Position numbers and translations under genes: made by a program
The notes under the pieces: generated by a model
Told to the model about the DNA's origin: nothing
Seen by the model: the letters and a program-made list of their open reading frames with translations, nothing else
The model's database searches: none
Shown: piece by piece, positions 1-8,251 of the stretch
Layout: the number at the start of each line of letters is the position of its first letter
Numbering within the stretch: the first letter of the stretch is position 1
DNA from: Streptomyces sp. CB02959
GTDB lineage: Bacteria > Actinomycetota > Actinomycetes > Streptomycetales > Streptomycetaceae
Assembly (NCBI RefSeq): GCF_002803155.1
Contig: NZ_NNBP01000013.1
Coordinates: forward strand, 185,699-249,698
DNA length: 64,000 nucleotides
Reading direction: 5' to 3'

Positions 1-10
1 CCGCGCGCTG

Positions 11-1237
11 ATGGACGCCGTGGGCGTGGTGCAGGGATTCAGCGACAGCGCCGGACTCGATCGGCTCCAGTACGTGCGGGGCGGCCACCCGGTGGTCGAA
101 ATGCCCTGGCAGCCAGCCGGTCCCCCGCCGGACCCGCAACGGGCCGAAGCGGTCGGCCGCCAGGCATGGGGTGTGCTGTTCGCCGACGAGCAGCAGTACA
201 GCGCCAGGTCACTGCTCGACCAGGTCGGTAATCTGCTGATGCCGCTGCCGCCCACCGAACTCGACATGGTGATCCGCCGGTTCGGGACCCAGGGCCTGGA
301 CCGCTGGGACTCCCTCGCCCACGTCGAGGACGCGCAGGGGGCGCCCGCCTACGACTGGCGGCGGCAGCAGGAACTCTTCAGCTGGCTGCTCCGCACGGTC
401 AGCCCGTACGGCGCGATGCTGGTCGGCACCGGGATGCCGTGCAGTCAGCCCGACTACGATGCCGGGTGCGACTGCGGCGACCACGGCTGGGTACTGCCCG
501 AGGGGCCGTTCGCCCAGGTCGACGGCGCGTACGTCACCGAGAACTGGCAGTGGGTCTCGGCCTCGACCGAGGCGATGTCCTGGCAGGACATGGGCCAGGG
601 CCGGTTCGACACCTGCTGGCTGCTGACCAGCATGCAGGCCGTGCTCCAGGCCAACGCGCAGTACGCCCCGCGCCACCTCCGGCTGGAGGCCAACGGCACG
701 GTCACCGTCACCGTCACCCTCTACGACCAGGGCAGCCCGGTGGCGATCACGCTGGTGCCCGACCTGCCGTACGGCCATGGCGGTCTGTGGGGCGCCAAGG
801 GCCACACCAACGATGCCCGCTACGCGGAGACCTGGCCGGGCTACTTCGAGAAGGCCGCCGCCCAGTTGCTCGGCAACTACCACGACGTCGCGAGCGGCGG
901 CAGCGTCGCCGTCGCGCTGGCCCTGATCACCGGTCGCGAGGGACAGCGGCTCGACCTCAATTCACCATGGCTCGTCCAGGAGATCGCCGATCGCAGGGCG
1001 CGCGGTCAGGCACTCGTCGCCACCACACCCGGCACCAGCGACCGCGAGACGATCGCGGACGGCCGACTGGCCGCCAACCACGCCTACTTCATCAAGGACG
1101 TGGACCCGGTCGGCGGCCGGATCTGTCTGGGCAATCCGTGGGGCGACGGGGCCACCCGGAAGATGTGGGAGTGCTGGCTGACGCTTCAGGAGGTGGGCTA
1201 CCACCTGGTGCTCATCGACGCCGTCGACACCTGGTGA
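11..1237 (+). CDS. calpain-like (C2 family) cysteine protease, 5' end uncertain
   Basis: The C-terminal half has the papain-fold calpain triad in order: Cys202 in DTCWLLTSMQAV, His357 in ANHAYFIKDV and Asn375 in CLGNPWG. The N-terminal ~190 residues show no domain I recognise. There is no signal peptide or membrane segment, so the reading is of a cytoplasmic protein or one exported by a non-Sec route. The frame stays open to the left edge of the window, so the ATG at 11 may be internal to a longer protein. Calpain-type proteases in actinomycetes are poorly characterised. Family call is firm from the triad; the substrate is unknown. Confidence 0.75.
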   Translation: MDAVGVVQGFSDSAGLDRLQYVRGGHPVVEMPWQPAGPPPDPQRAEAVGRQAWGVLFADEQQYSARSLLDQVGNLLMPLPPTELDMVIRRFGTQGLDRWDSLAHVEDAQGAPAYDWRRQQELFSWLLRTVSPYGAMLVGTGMPCSQPDYDAGCDCGDHGWVLPEGPFAQVDGAYVTENWQWVSASTEAMSWQDMGQGRFDTCWLLTSMQAVLQANAQYAPRHLRLEANGTVTVTVTLYDQGSPVAITLVPDLPYGHGGLWGAKGHTNDARYAETWPGYFEKAAAQLLGNYHDVASGGSVAVALALITGREGQRLDLNSPWLVQEIADRRARGQALVATTPGTSDRETIADGRLAANHAYFIKDVDPVGGRICLGNPWGDGATRKMWECWLTLQEVGYHLVLIDAVDTW

Positions 1238-1346
1238 CGCCCTTCCGCGAGCACCTCGGCCGCACCGTGCGCAGGGAGGTTCGGCCGGCCGGCGGCGGCA
1301 TCGGCACCGTGACTGGGACTGGGGGCGGGAGTGATGGGGGCGGTCT

Positions 1347-2264
1347 TCATTCGCCGAGGGTGCGGGAGGCCGGGACGCGGGGCGGCATGCGGAGCCGGCC
1401 CGTCAGGGCCAGGAACGCGACCAGCGCGCCCATCACGATCCAACCGGGCCAGCCGGTGAGACCCATGCGCAGCGGGTCCAGCGCGGCGTCGGGGTCGGCG
1501 AACCGCTTGACCATGCCGACGCTCGCCGTGCTGACGAAGGCGTGCGCGAGGACGGCGGGCAGGACCGAGTCGGAGCGCAGCCGCAGCCATGTGAAGACCG
1601 GCAGGACGAGCGTGCAACTCACCAGCATCGCGGGCACGGCGACGTACCACGGCCGGCCCGGATACTGACCGCCCATCAACAGTGTGGGCAGGTGCCAGAG
1701 CGCGAAGGCGCAGCCGGTGAGGAGATACGCCGACACCAGGCGCTTCCCGCCACCGCCCCGGGCCAGTCGCGGGAACAGGTAGCCCTGCCAGCCCAGTTCC
1801 TCGCCGAAGAACTGCGGCAGCGACACCACGATCTGCACCACCATGCCGCCCGACCAACCGGCCACCGCGCTCCATCGCAGCTCACCCACCGGATAGGCCC
1901 CCGCGGCGGCGCCCATGGCGAGCGCGGCGACGGTCAGGCCGGCGGGCACGGCGAGCCCTGCCAGACAGTGCCGCACGCCGCGTCCCCACGGCCGCGGCCA
2001 GCGCAGCGCGAGCGCGTCCCGCACCCGGCCACCGGGCTCGATCAGGCGGATCACGAGGAGCGCGGCGAGCGCGGGCGCGCACATCGCCGCGGTGATGCAG
2101 ACCTCCGCCAGTGCACCGGTCTCCTCCCGCGCGTCACCGCGCTGGAAGCCGCCGAGCAGCAGCGGCGACATCGCCACCCACATGCCCAGACAGGCGATCG
2201 CCAGGTACACCACGGGCCCGCGACGCCTTCGCACGGGCTGGCCTGCCGCTGAATGATTGATCAT
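1347..2264 (-). CDS. CPBP-family intramembrane glutamic endopeptidase
   Basis: A 305-aa polytopic membrane protein with about eight hydrophobic segments. It carries the CPBP/ABI signature: EELGWQGYLFPRL (paired Glu and Arg-equivalent motif) followed by AFALWHLPTLL and, near the C-terminus, VLAHAF, matching the EExxxR, FxxxH and HxxxB motifs of CAAX-processing glutamic proteases. The start MINHSAAG was preferred to an upstream in-frame ATG at 2363 because homologs begin shortly before the first helix. Convergent with the calpain-like gene. The physiological substrate cannot be predicted; bacterial members include bacteriocin-immunity and prenyl-processing proteins. Confidence 0.85.
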   Translation of the reverse strand: MINHSAAGQPVRRRRGPVVYLAIACLGMWVAMSPLLLGGFQRGDAREETGALAEVCITAAMCAPALAALLVIRLIEPGGRVRDALALRWPRPWGRGVRHCLAGLAVPAGLTVAALAMGAAAGAYPVGELRWSAVAGWSGGMVVQIVVSLPQFFGEELGWQGYLFPRLARGGGGKRLVSAYLLTGCAFALWHLPTLLMGGQYPGRPWYVAVPAMLVSCTLVLPVFTWLRLRSDSVLPAVLAHAFVSTASVGMVKRFADPDAALDPLRMGLTGWPGWIVMGALVAFLALTGRLRMPPRVPASRTLGE

Positions 2265-2456
2265 GAAAGCGACGCTACGGAGACCCGTCGCGCGACAGAA
2301 TCCGGCCGGCACCCCAATGCCCCGTCGAGCCCTGTCCACCGGACGAGGTGTAGTGCGCTCCACCCGACCGCCCGGGCACGGACGTCAGGAACCTCCCGGC
2401 GGCCGGCCGCCACCTCGGCAACCAGGCATCCATCACGACTTCAACTGCCCTACCGA

Positions 2457-3515
2457 TCAAAGGAGTCGGAGCAGTTCGTCGGTGAAGTCCGCGGTGCCGG
2501 CGGTGCCGCCCAGGTCCGGTGTGCGGACGTCCGTCGTGGCCAGGACGGAGGCGAAGGCGCGGGTGATGTCGTCGGCCGCCTCCCGGTGACCCAGGTGGTC
2601 GAGCATCAGGGCCGCCGACCAGATGGCCCCCAGGGGGTTGGCGACGCCCAGGCCGGCGATGTCGGGTGCGGAGCCGTGCACCGGCTCGAACATCGAGGGG
2701 AACTCGCGCTCGGGGTTGAGGTTGGCGGCCGGGGCGATGCCGATCGAGCCGGCCACGGCGGCGGCCAGGTCGCTGAGGATGTCCCCGAACAGGTTGGAGG
2801 CGACGATCACGTCGTAACGGGCCGGATCGAGGACGAGTTTGGCCGCCAGCGCGTCGATGTGTTCCTGGTCCCAGGCGACGCGGGGGTGGCCGGTGGCGCA
2901 TTCGGCGACCAGCTCGTCCCAGAACGGCAGGGTGTGCACGATGCCGTTCGACTTGGTGGCCGAGGTCAGCCGCCCGCTCCGGCCCGCCGCCAGGCCGAAG
3001 GCGTAGTCCACCACGCGGGTCACCCCGGCCCGGGTGAACACCGCCTCCTGCACGGCCAGTTCTTCGGGGAAGCCCCGGTTGCGCCGCCCGCCGGCCTCGC
3101 TGTACTCACCCTCGGTGTTCTCGCGGACCACCACGAGGTCCACCGCCCCGGGGACCGCACCGCGCACCGGGCTCTCGACGCCCTCGAACACCCGGATCGG
3201 CCGCAGGTTGACGTACTGCCGGAAGGTGCGGCGAATCGGGATCAGCAGCCCCCACAGCGACACATGGTCCGGTACGTCCGGGTGGCCGACCGCGCCGAGC
3301 AGGATCGCGTCCTGGTCGCGCAGCCGGTCGAGGCCGTCCTCGGGCATCATGGCGCCCTCCCGCAGATACCGCGCGCACGACCAGTCGTCGTATGAGGTGT
3401 AGGAGAGGCCGAAGCCGTGCCGGCAGCTGACGGCGTCGAGCACGCGCCGCGCCGGAGGCAGCACCTCGGTGCCGATGCCGTCGCCGGGAATGAGGGCGAT
3501 GTGATGGGTGGTCAT
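2457..3515 (-). CDS. tartrate dehydrogenase/decarboxylase-like (isocitrate/isopropylmalate dehydrogenase family)
   Basis: A 352-aa soluble NAD- and divalent-metal-dependent beta-decarboxylating dehydrogenase. Visible landmarks are IALIPGDGIG at the N-terminus, NLRPIRVFEG, VVRENTEGEYS, the catalytic-Lys motif TSATKSNGI, the metal-binding stretch SNLFGDILSDL and the nucleotide motif FEPVHGSAPDIAG. The NLRPI and ENTEGEYS spacing fits the tartrate/D-malate (DmlA/TtuC) branch better than LeuB or Icd, and no leuCD or citrate genes are nearby. Start MTTHHIAL chosen over an ATG 60 bp upstream because it abuts the first beta strand. It follows the LysR-like gene by 72 bp on the same strand. Confidence 0.82.
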   Translation of the reverse strand: MTTHHIALIPGDGIGTEVLPPARRVLDAVSCRHGFGLSYTSYDDWSCARYLREGAMMPEDGLDRLRDQDAILLGAVGHPDVPDHVSLWGLLIPIRRTFRQYVNLRPIRVFEGVESPVRGAVPGAVDLVVVRENTEGEYSEAGGRRNRGFPEELAVQEAVFTRAGVTRVVDYAFGLAAGRSGRLTSATKSNGIVHTLPFWDELVAECATGHPRVAWDQEHIDALAAKLVLDPARYDVIVASNLFGDILSDLAAAVAGSIGIAPAANLNPEREFPSMFEPVHGSAPDIAGLGVANPLGAIWSAALMLDHLGHREAADDITRAFASVLATTDVRTPDLGGTAGTADFTDELLRLL

Positions 3516-3587
3516 GCGTCCGATTGCAGCAATCGCCGCTCGGCCCGTCCAAGACGCAATCCCGATCTGCGTCATCGGCCGCGCCTA

Positions 3588-4319
3588 TCAGTTGCCGGGG
3601 GTCGACGAGTCCAGGGCGGTCGTCACGAACGCCCGTGCCGCCGGGGACAACCCGGAGCGACGGCTGACCAGCCCGATCCGCAGCGTGGTCCGCGGTTCGA
3701 TGTCCAGCACCCGGGCGCCGGCCCGTTCGGCCAGGCCGCGCCAGGACTCGGCCAGCACCGCCACTCCCACTCCGGCCAGGACGAGCGGGAGCACGGACAC
3801 TCGGTGTTCGGTCTCGGCGGCGACACTGAAGGTGATCCCGCGCTCCCGCAGCCCGTCCACATACGCCCGCATCCCGGTTCCCCGCTGCCCGACGATCAGC
3901 CGTTGGCCTTCCAGCTCCTCGCATTTCACGGTCTGTCGGCCGACGAACGGAGCACCGTCGACGCCGCCGCGCACCACCAGCACGAAGCGTTGCTCACCGA
4001 CTGAATGCGCGACGACGTCCCCCTCCGGCAGTGGGCCCGGCACGGCCAGCAGCCCCAGCTCGGCCGCGCCGGTGCGCACCATGTCCACCACGTCCCGGGA
4101 GGTGAAGGCCGCCTTGACCGCCACGGACACCCCCGGATAGCGCCCGCTGAAGGCGCGCACCATGGTCGTCAGCGGCTCGACCGCCTGCGACGGCATCGAC
4201 GCCACGTCCAGTCGCCCGTCCCGCAGCTCGTGTACGGCGGCAACGCTCGCCCGTGCCGTCTCCAGACTGCGCACGGCAGCGCGCGCCGGCTCGATCAGCG
4301 CCAACTGTCGGATGTCCAT
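3588..4319 (-). pseudogene. LysR-type regulator lacking its winged-helix DNA-binding domain
   Basis: The 243-aa product starts with MDIRQL, the conserved first strand of a LysR regulator, but runs straight into LIEPARAAVRSLETARASV, which in LysR proteins is the linker helix after the helix-turn-helix. About 55-60 residues, essentially the whole DNA-binding domain, are missing in frame. The effector-binding domain that follows looks intact (GRLDVASMPS, ELGLLAVPGPLPEGD, VLPLVLAGVGVAVL). Either a decayed regulator or a shortened ligand-binding protein that could act as a dominant partner of a full LysR. It lies just upstream of the tartrate-dehydrogenase-like gene. The deletion is clear; function is unknown. 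Confidence 0.8.
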
Positions 4320-4445
4320 GCTGCGCATTCTCACGCGTCACGCGCCGACCGAACTGGGCATTCCCACCCGTCACCCGTCACCAGTCACCAGTCACCCGTC
4401 ACACGACAACCGGCTCAGCGCGGCGACCGTCCGGCGGCCGTGCCC

Positions 4446-4841
4446 TCAGGAGGCCGCCGGTACCACCGCCCACGCCTCGACCTCGGCCCGGAACGCGGGG
4501 TTGACCAGGCCGGAGACCTGGACCAGCGAACAGGCCGCGGGGCGTGCGGCATCCTGGTACTGGTCCCGGACGCGACGGAACGCGTCGAGGTCCGCGAGGT
4601 CGGTGAGGTACACCGTCAGCTTGACGATGTGGTCGAGGCCGGAGCCGGCCGCCTTCAGAGCGGTGGCCAGGTTCGCGTAGATCTGGTGTATCTGGGCTTC
4701 GGCGTCCCCCTCACCGACCAGTCGGCCGTCCTGGTCCAGGGGGACCTGGCCGGAGACCACGACCATCGGCCCGGCGAAGGCCACCGCATGGCTGTAGCCG
4801 TTGACCGGCGGTGCGCCCTCGGGCCGGATGAAGTGCTGCAT
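4446..4841 (-). CDS. RidA/YjgF/UK114-family protein
   Basis: A 131-aa RidA-fold protein: VVVSGQVPLDQDGRLVG, the QIYANLATALKAAGS helix, VKLTVYLTDL and the C-terminal PAFRAEVEAWAVV. Canonical RidA enzymes deaminate reactive enamine/imine intermediates from PLP enzymes using a conserved Arg near residue 105. Here the equivalent region reads ACSLVQVSGLVNPAFRAEVEA without the usual R[ST]xV motif, so this is a RidA subfamily member, perhaps not a classic imine deaminase. Two ATGs stand in tandem; the second (4841) is better spaced from GGAG. The frame extends further upstream through a GLP-repeat, rejected as coding. Confidence 0.85.
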   Translation of the reverse strand: MQHFIRPEGAPPVNGYSHAVAFAGPMVVVSGQVPLDQDGRLVGEGDAEAQIHQIYANLATALKAAGSGLDHIVKLTVYLTDLADLDAFRRVRDQYQDAARPAACSLVQVSGLVNPAFRAEVEAWAVVPAAS

Positions 4842-4871
4842 CATGTCTCCTCGTTGCTCGTTGCTCGTCGC

Positions 4872-4925
4872 CGGAAGCCCCGGAAGCCCCGGAAGCCCCG
4901 GAAGCCCCGGAAGCCCCGGAAGCCC
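4872..4925. repeat. six tandem copies of a 9-bp unit in the ridA leader
   Basis: Six exact tandem copies of CGGAAGCCC fill this stretch, followed to about 4980 by degenerate copies of CCGG-containing triplets (tccggggactccggcggttccggg). It lies between the ridA start (4841) and the 3' end of the TetR gene (4996). In the ridA frame it would encode a GLP repeat. Such perfect short-unit arrays are prone to slippage, so copy number may vary between strains and alter the leader length of ridA. Confidence 0.85.
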
Positions 4926-4995
4926 CGGAGGTGGGGAGGTTCCGGGGACTCCGGCGGTTCCGGGATTTCCGGAAGTCTCGTTGTCCGGGCGGTCC

Positions 4996-5640
4996 TTACC
5001 GTGCCAGCGGTGCGATATCACCGGGCAGCGACAGACCGCCGAGGTGGGTCACCAGCACATCGCCGCAGGTCTGCGGATCGAGGACGTCGGGGTGCAGGAC
5101 GGCGCTGAGGCCGAGTCCGTCCAGGAGTGCCGTCAGCCGCTCGGTCTCGATGGTGAGGTCGAGGCCGGGGCGCAGGGTGCCCGCGTCGTCGAGCCGGGTG
5201 AGCACGCCGCGCACCAGTCGTCTGGTGCCTCGGGCGGCCTTGCGTGACAGGTCGCCGAACGCCGGGTTGGTGCGGGCGGCGGCGTTGAAGTCCAGGAAGA
5301 CGGTGACCTCGGCGCGCCGGTTCTCGTCGAGGGGCAGGAGTTCGGCCAGGAGTGCGGCGGCGAGCCGGAGTTGTTCCGTGCGGGGGCGGCGGCTGAGGCC
5401 GTCGATCGGCTTGAGGTGCGCGAGCAGGCGGCTGCTGACCCGGTCGATCATCGACTGCATCGCGAACTGCATCAGGTCGTGCTGACTGGCGAAGTAGTGC
5501 CGCAGGGAGCCGATGTTGAGTTCCGCCTCGGCGGCGACGGCGCGCAGCGAGGTGCGTTGCAGACCGTCTCGGACGACGACGCGGAACAGTGCGTCGACCA
5601 CGAGGCGTCGGCGGGCCTCCGGATCCACGTGCTTGGGCAT
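4996..5640 (-). CDS. TetR/AcrR-family transcriptional regulator
   Basis: A 214-aa regulator. The N-terminal helix-turn-helix reads RVVVRDGLQRTSLRAVAAEAELNIGSLRHYFASQHDLMQFA, the classic TetR pattern ending in the recognition helix GSLRHYF. The remaining ~150 residues form an all-helical ligand/dimer domain resembling the BetI-like group (TetR_C_6). It is divergently oriented from two small membrane protein genes, and a pair of inverted TATCAC-n4-GTGATA sites fills the intergenic region, so it probably represses itself and that pair. The ligand is unknown. Confidence 0.88.
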   Translation of the reverse strand: MPKHVDPEARRRLVVDALFRVVVRDGLQRTSLRAVAAEAELNIGSLRHYFASQHDLMQFAMQSMIDRVSSRLLAHLKPIDGLSRRPRTEQLRLAAALLAELLPLDENRRAEVTVFLDFNAAARTNPAFGDLSRKAARGTRRLVRGVLTRLDDAGTLRPGLDLTIETERLTALLDGLGLSAVLHPDVLDPQTCGDVLVTHLGGLSLPGDIAPLAR

Positions 5641-5644
5641 GGCA

Positions 5645-5707
5645 CCGTTCTATCACACCTGTGATACAACGGAGTGGCAGGGAAATATCACAGGTGTGAC
5701 AGAACGG
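5645..5707. promoter_or_regulatory. double TetR operator in a 22-bp inverted repeat
   Basis: Two TATCAC-N4-GTGAYA palindromes lie at 5651-5666 and 5686-5701. They are themselves nested in a larger inverted repeat: 5645-5666 and the reverse complement of 5686-5707 agree at 21 of 22 positions, separated by 19 bp. The site sits 5 bp from the TetR start codon and 15 bp upstream of the start of the divergent small gene, the normal place for an autoregulatory TetR operator. Confidence 0.85.
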
Positions 5708-5721
5708 GTGGAGGCTTCCTC

Positions 5722-5961
5722 GTGGAGACGTACCTCAATTTCATGCTCGTCAGGTTCGGTGTGATCGTGGGCGGCGTGGTGGTGCTGGCGCTGCTGGTCT
5801 TCGCCGTCGCGCTGACCCTCAAGCGCCGCGGGCGGCTCGACGACGTCCGCCGGTACGCCGACCCCGTGGTGCGCGCCGGGCTGCGTGCCGCCGCCCGACG
5901 GTTCGAGGGCGGCGGAAGGCGCGGTACGTCCGGGTCGCGGCAGCGGGACGGCCGGCGATGA
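5722..5961 (+). CDS. small single-pass membrane protein
   Basis: A 79-aa protein from the GTG at 5722, which is preceded by GGAGG with 7-nt spacing; an upstream ATG at 5674 would place the start inside the operator and lacks a ribosome site. One transmembrane helix (about residues 7-30, VRFGVIVGGVVVLALLVFAVAL) is followed by a basic Arg/Gly-rich cytoplasmic tail. Its stop codon overlaps the start of the next small gene (ATGA), so the two are translationally coupled. Controlled, by position, by the divergent TetR. I recognise no family. Confidence 0.7.
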   Translation: METYLNFMLVRFGVIVGGVVVLALLVFAVALTLKRRGRLDDVRRYADPVVRAGLRAAARRFEGGGRRGTSGSRQRDGRR

Positions 5962-6116
5962 CCGGCCTCGCCGCGGGGTCGTCCGACCTCCTTGCGCACC
6001 TGTTGCTGGACCGCGTCATCAAGATCGTCATCGTGATCGCGGCCCTCGGTGTCCTGGCGTGCGGCATGACGCTGCTCTGGCGGAAGGCCGGACGGACGAA
6101 GGACCGGCGCGACTGA
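5958..6116 (+). CDS. very small membrane protein coupled to the upstream gene
   Basis: A 52-aa open frame beginning MTGLAAGSSDLL with one hydrophobic helix (VIKIVIVIAALGVLACGMTLLW) and a short basic tail ending in RRD. It starts in the 4-bp ATGA overlap with the preceding small gene, the usual sign of translational coupling, and shares its one-helix plus basic-tail plan. The two may form a complex. No family recognised; evidence is context and hydrophobicity only. Confidence 0.6.
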   Translation: MTGLAAGSSDLLAHLLLDRVIKIVIVIAALGVLACGMTLLWRKAGRTKDRRD

Positions 6117-6219
6117 GCCGCCGGGCACCGTCGAAGAGTTGGTGGGGAGGGCTGCCTGCGGCCCGGGCCGGGCCGCTCGGTCCCTAAGCGGTCGAGTTCG
6201 TAAATCCTTCGAGGGTTGA

Positions 6220-6606
6220 TCACGCTGCCAGCGCGGTGGAGGATTCTGCCTGGTGATCGGCGGTGTGCTGGTCGAGCCTGGCCGGCAGATCGTTCAGGCC
6301 GGAGGTGTGAACTTCCACTGGAACTGCTGTGCCGTGGCGTTGTAGCGGTCTTCGAAGGCTCGGAGCCGGTCCCCGACGTGGGTCAGGTCGGTGAAGTCGT
6401 TGGGTGAGACGACCTTGCGCTGCACGACGGAGAAGTAGACCTCCACCTGGTTCAACCATGAAGCGTGCACGGGGGGGACCATCACCGCATTCGGGAACGC
6501 CGCGGCCAACCGGTCGGCGGCCTTCTGGCCGCGGTGGGAGGAGCCGTTGCCCACGATCCAGAACACCCGCTTGGCACTGGCGTAGGGATCCTGGAGGATG
6601 CCCTGC
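6220..6606 (-). pseudogene. IS630-family transposase, 3' remnant with frameshift
   Basis: The minus strand encodes the C-terminal third of an IS630/DDE_3 transposase: ASAKRVFWIVGNGSSHRGQ, FPNAVMVPPVHASWLNQVEVYFSVVQRKV, LRAFEDRYNATAQQFQWKF. The coding frame shifts near 6300, after which the normal C-terminus (LNDLPARLDQHTADHQAES) continues in another frame to 6220. Homology stops abruptly at about 6606, so the first two thirds, including the first catalytic Asp, are gone. SWLNQVE is the third-acid region. An inactive transposon scar. Confidence 0.82.
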
Positions 6607-6721
6607 TACCCACCGGCAGCCCAACAAGCACCCCCGCAGACGCGCTCGACTGCGCCTGCCGACTCCACCTCGCCGCCCTCGACACCTGACCACACGCCAG
6701 CCACAGCACCGCCTCCCACGC

Positions 6722-6755
6722 CAACCCCCGAAGGACAACCGAGCCGACCACCAAG
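6722..6755. repeat. 34-bp repeat, copy A, beside the IS630 remnant
   Basis: CAACCCCCGAAGGAC followed by four or five variable bases and GAGCCGACCACCAAG. A second copy of the same two blocks lies at 7479-7493 plus 8946-8961, where it is split by the IS5-like element. The two copies are in direct orientation and bracket the SRPBCC gene. They may mark the ends of an older duplication or recombined segment. The origin is not identifiable from sequence alone. Confidence 0.65.
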
Positions 6756-6803
6756 TCACTGGCATCGGGCATGAATCCGTGTGTCCAGGTTTCCGGGGTC
6801 ACC

Positions 6804-7346
6804 TCAGGCGCGGTAGCGCTCGGGGTCGACGACGGTGGCGAGGCCGTTGAGGATGAGCCTGGTGCCGCCGCGGAGGTGGGCGGTGTCCTGCATGCCGTCG
6901 CCGCTCAGGACAAGGTAGGTGTACTGCTCTGTCCAGTCGAGGCGGGTTCCGCCGTCCTGTGCGGTGAGTTCGATCGTCACCAGGGAGACCCAGCGGCGCA
7001 CGCCGTCCACGTGTGCCTCGTAGACGTACACCAGGCGCCGCGCCGGGACCAGGTCGACGAACCGCGAACGGTACTCCAGGCGCTCCTGGATGTCCCCGGA
7101 AACGAAGAGGTTGCGGGCCGTCTCGCCGCCGCCGACGCGGAAGTCCAGTTCGTGTTCGGCCGTCTGGGACTCGCCTGGGAGGCGGAACCAGCGGACGCGA
7201 AGCTCGGGTTCGGCGAACGCCGCGTAGACCCGCTCGGGCGGAGCGGAGAAGGTCACATCGAGGGCGAACGAACCATGGCTGGCCCGTTGATCCTCGCCGA
7301 ACTGGGGTGCGTCCTGGTCGACGCGATCGACGTTGCCCGGGCTCAT
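6804..7346 (-). CDS. SRPBCC (START-like, AHSA1-type) domain protein
   Basis: A 180-aa protein. From residue ~25 it reads as an AHSA1-like fold: ALDVTFSAPPERVYAAFAEPELRVRWFRLP, then FRVGGGETARNL, LVYVYEAHVDGVRRWVSLVTIELTAQDGGTRLDWTEQYTYL, and a C-terminal helix TRLILNGLATVVD. Such proteins bind hydrophobic ligands and in actinobacteria are often paired with ArsR regulators; no such partner is present here. The gene stands between mobile-element scars and is flanked by direct repeat copies, so it may have arrived by transfer. Start chosen at MSPGNVDR; no clear ribosome site. Confidence 0.78.
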   Translation of the reverse strand: MSPGNVDRVDQDAPQFGEDQRASHGSFALDVTFSAPPERVYAAFAEPELRVRWFRLPGESQTAEHELDFRVGGGETARNLFVSGDIQERLEYRSRFVDLVPARRLVYVYEAHVDGVRRWVSLVTIELTAQDGGTRLDWTEQYTYLVLSGDGMQDTAHLRGGTRLILNGLATVVDPERYRA

Positions 7347-7672
7347 GCCGCGGACAGTAGCACGCTGATCATTCGGCTCGGGCTTCACCCTCTACCTCGC
7401 CGGCAACGACAAGTAGTACCTCGCCAACCTCGGGCACCTGAGCGGACCAGACACCAGGCACCACACCGGCTCCGGAGTCAACCCCCGAAGGACTTACGAC
7501 CTTGGGGGCAATTGAGGAGGTGAGTCATATCCTCTGATCGATCTTGCTGTCGTGCTGGCAGCCGGGCGTCTCGTCGTGAGGATCGCGGCGGGTCCTCCAT
7601 CGCGAGTCATGCTTGGCCGCCGATGGGGCCCGTGGAGGAACCAGTCGGGTGGGTGCAGGCGTCCTGAGGGGC

Positions 7673-8206
7673 ATGAAACAAGGTGTCCGACTGCGTGAGG
7701 CGACCGCCGAGGACGCCGACGTCCTTGCCGACGTGCACACCCGGACCCGGACCGCGTACTACACCGCGGGCGGCATGCCCGAGGAGGAACTCGCCGACCC
7801 GAGTGCATGGGGCGAACGGCGCGACGCCTGGACGAGGGTGCTGGCCGCGCCGGCGCGCGCCACGCTGGTCGCGGAAGACTTGGACGGGACGGTGGTCGGG
7901 CTGCTTGCTGCCGGGCCACCGCACCACGAAGACCTGGACTCCTCGACGTACTACGAGCTGTACCAGATCGGGGTACTGGCGCACGCCTGGGGGCGCGGGG
8001 TGGGTGGGGCTCTGCACCGGGAGTTCGTTGCGCTGGCCGCGGCCGCCGGCTGCGCCGAGGGTGTGCTGGAGTGCTGGGCGTCCAACACCCGTGCGCAGCG
8101 TTTCTACGCCCGAAATGGGTGGCGGCCGGACGGAGTGCGCTGTCCAGGACCGCTGGACTGTGACTACGTTCGGTTGCGGCTGGAGCTCGTATCGCACAGC
8201 TTCTGA
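7673..8206 (+). CDS. GNAT-family N-acetyltransferase carried by the transposon
   Basis: A 177-aa acetyltransferase beginning MKQGVRLREATAEDAD after TGAGGGG. The acetyl-CoA binding core is visible: YELYQIGVLAHAWGRGVGGALHREFVALAAAAG (Q/R-x-x-G-x-G/A), then LECWASNTRAQRFYARNGWRPDG, the strand beta5-helix alpha4 of GNATs. The substrate is unknown. It lies wholly between the inverted repeats of the IS5-like element and so is a passenger gene, an arrangement more often seen with resistance genes; that role here is only a possibility. Confidence 0.88.
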   Translation: MKQGVRLREATAEDADVLADVHTRTRTAYYTAGGMPEEELADPSAWGERRDAWTRVLAAPARATLVAEDLDGTVVGLLAAGPPHHEDLDSSTYYELYQIGVLAHAWGRGVGGALHREFVALAAAAGCAEGVLECWASNTRAQRFYARNGWRPDGVRCPGPLDCDYVRLRLELVSHSF

Positions 8207-8251
8207 GCGAGGCTGACGCAATGTCAGAGTCGGGCGGCACGATCGGGAGAT

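Noticed and set aside
4842..5021. In-frame extension of ridA through a GLP repeat
   Set aside because: The RidA fold begins at MQHF, which has a ribosome site; the extension overlaps the TetR 3' end and is repeat-derived.
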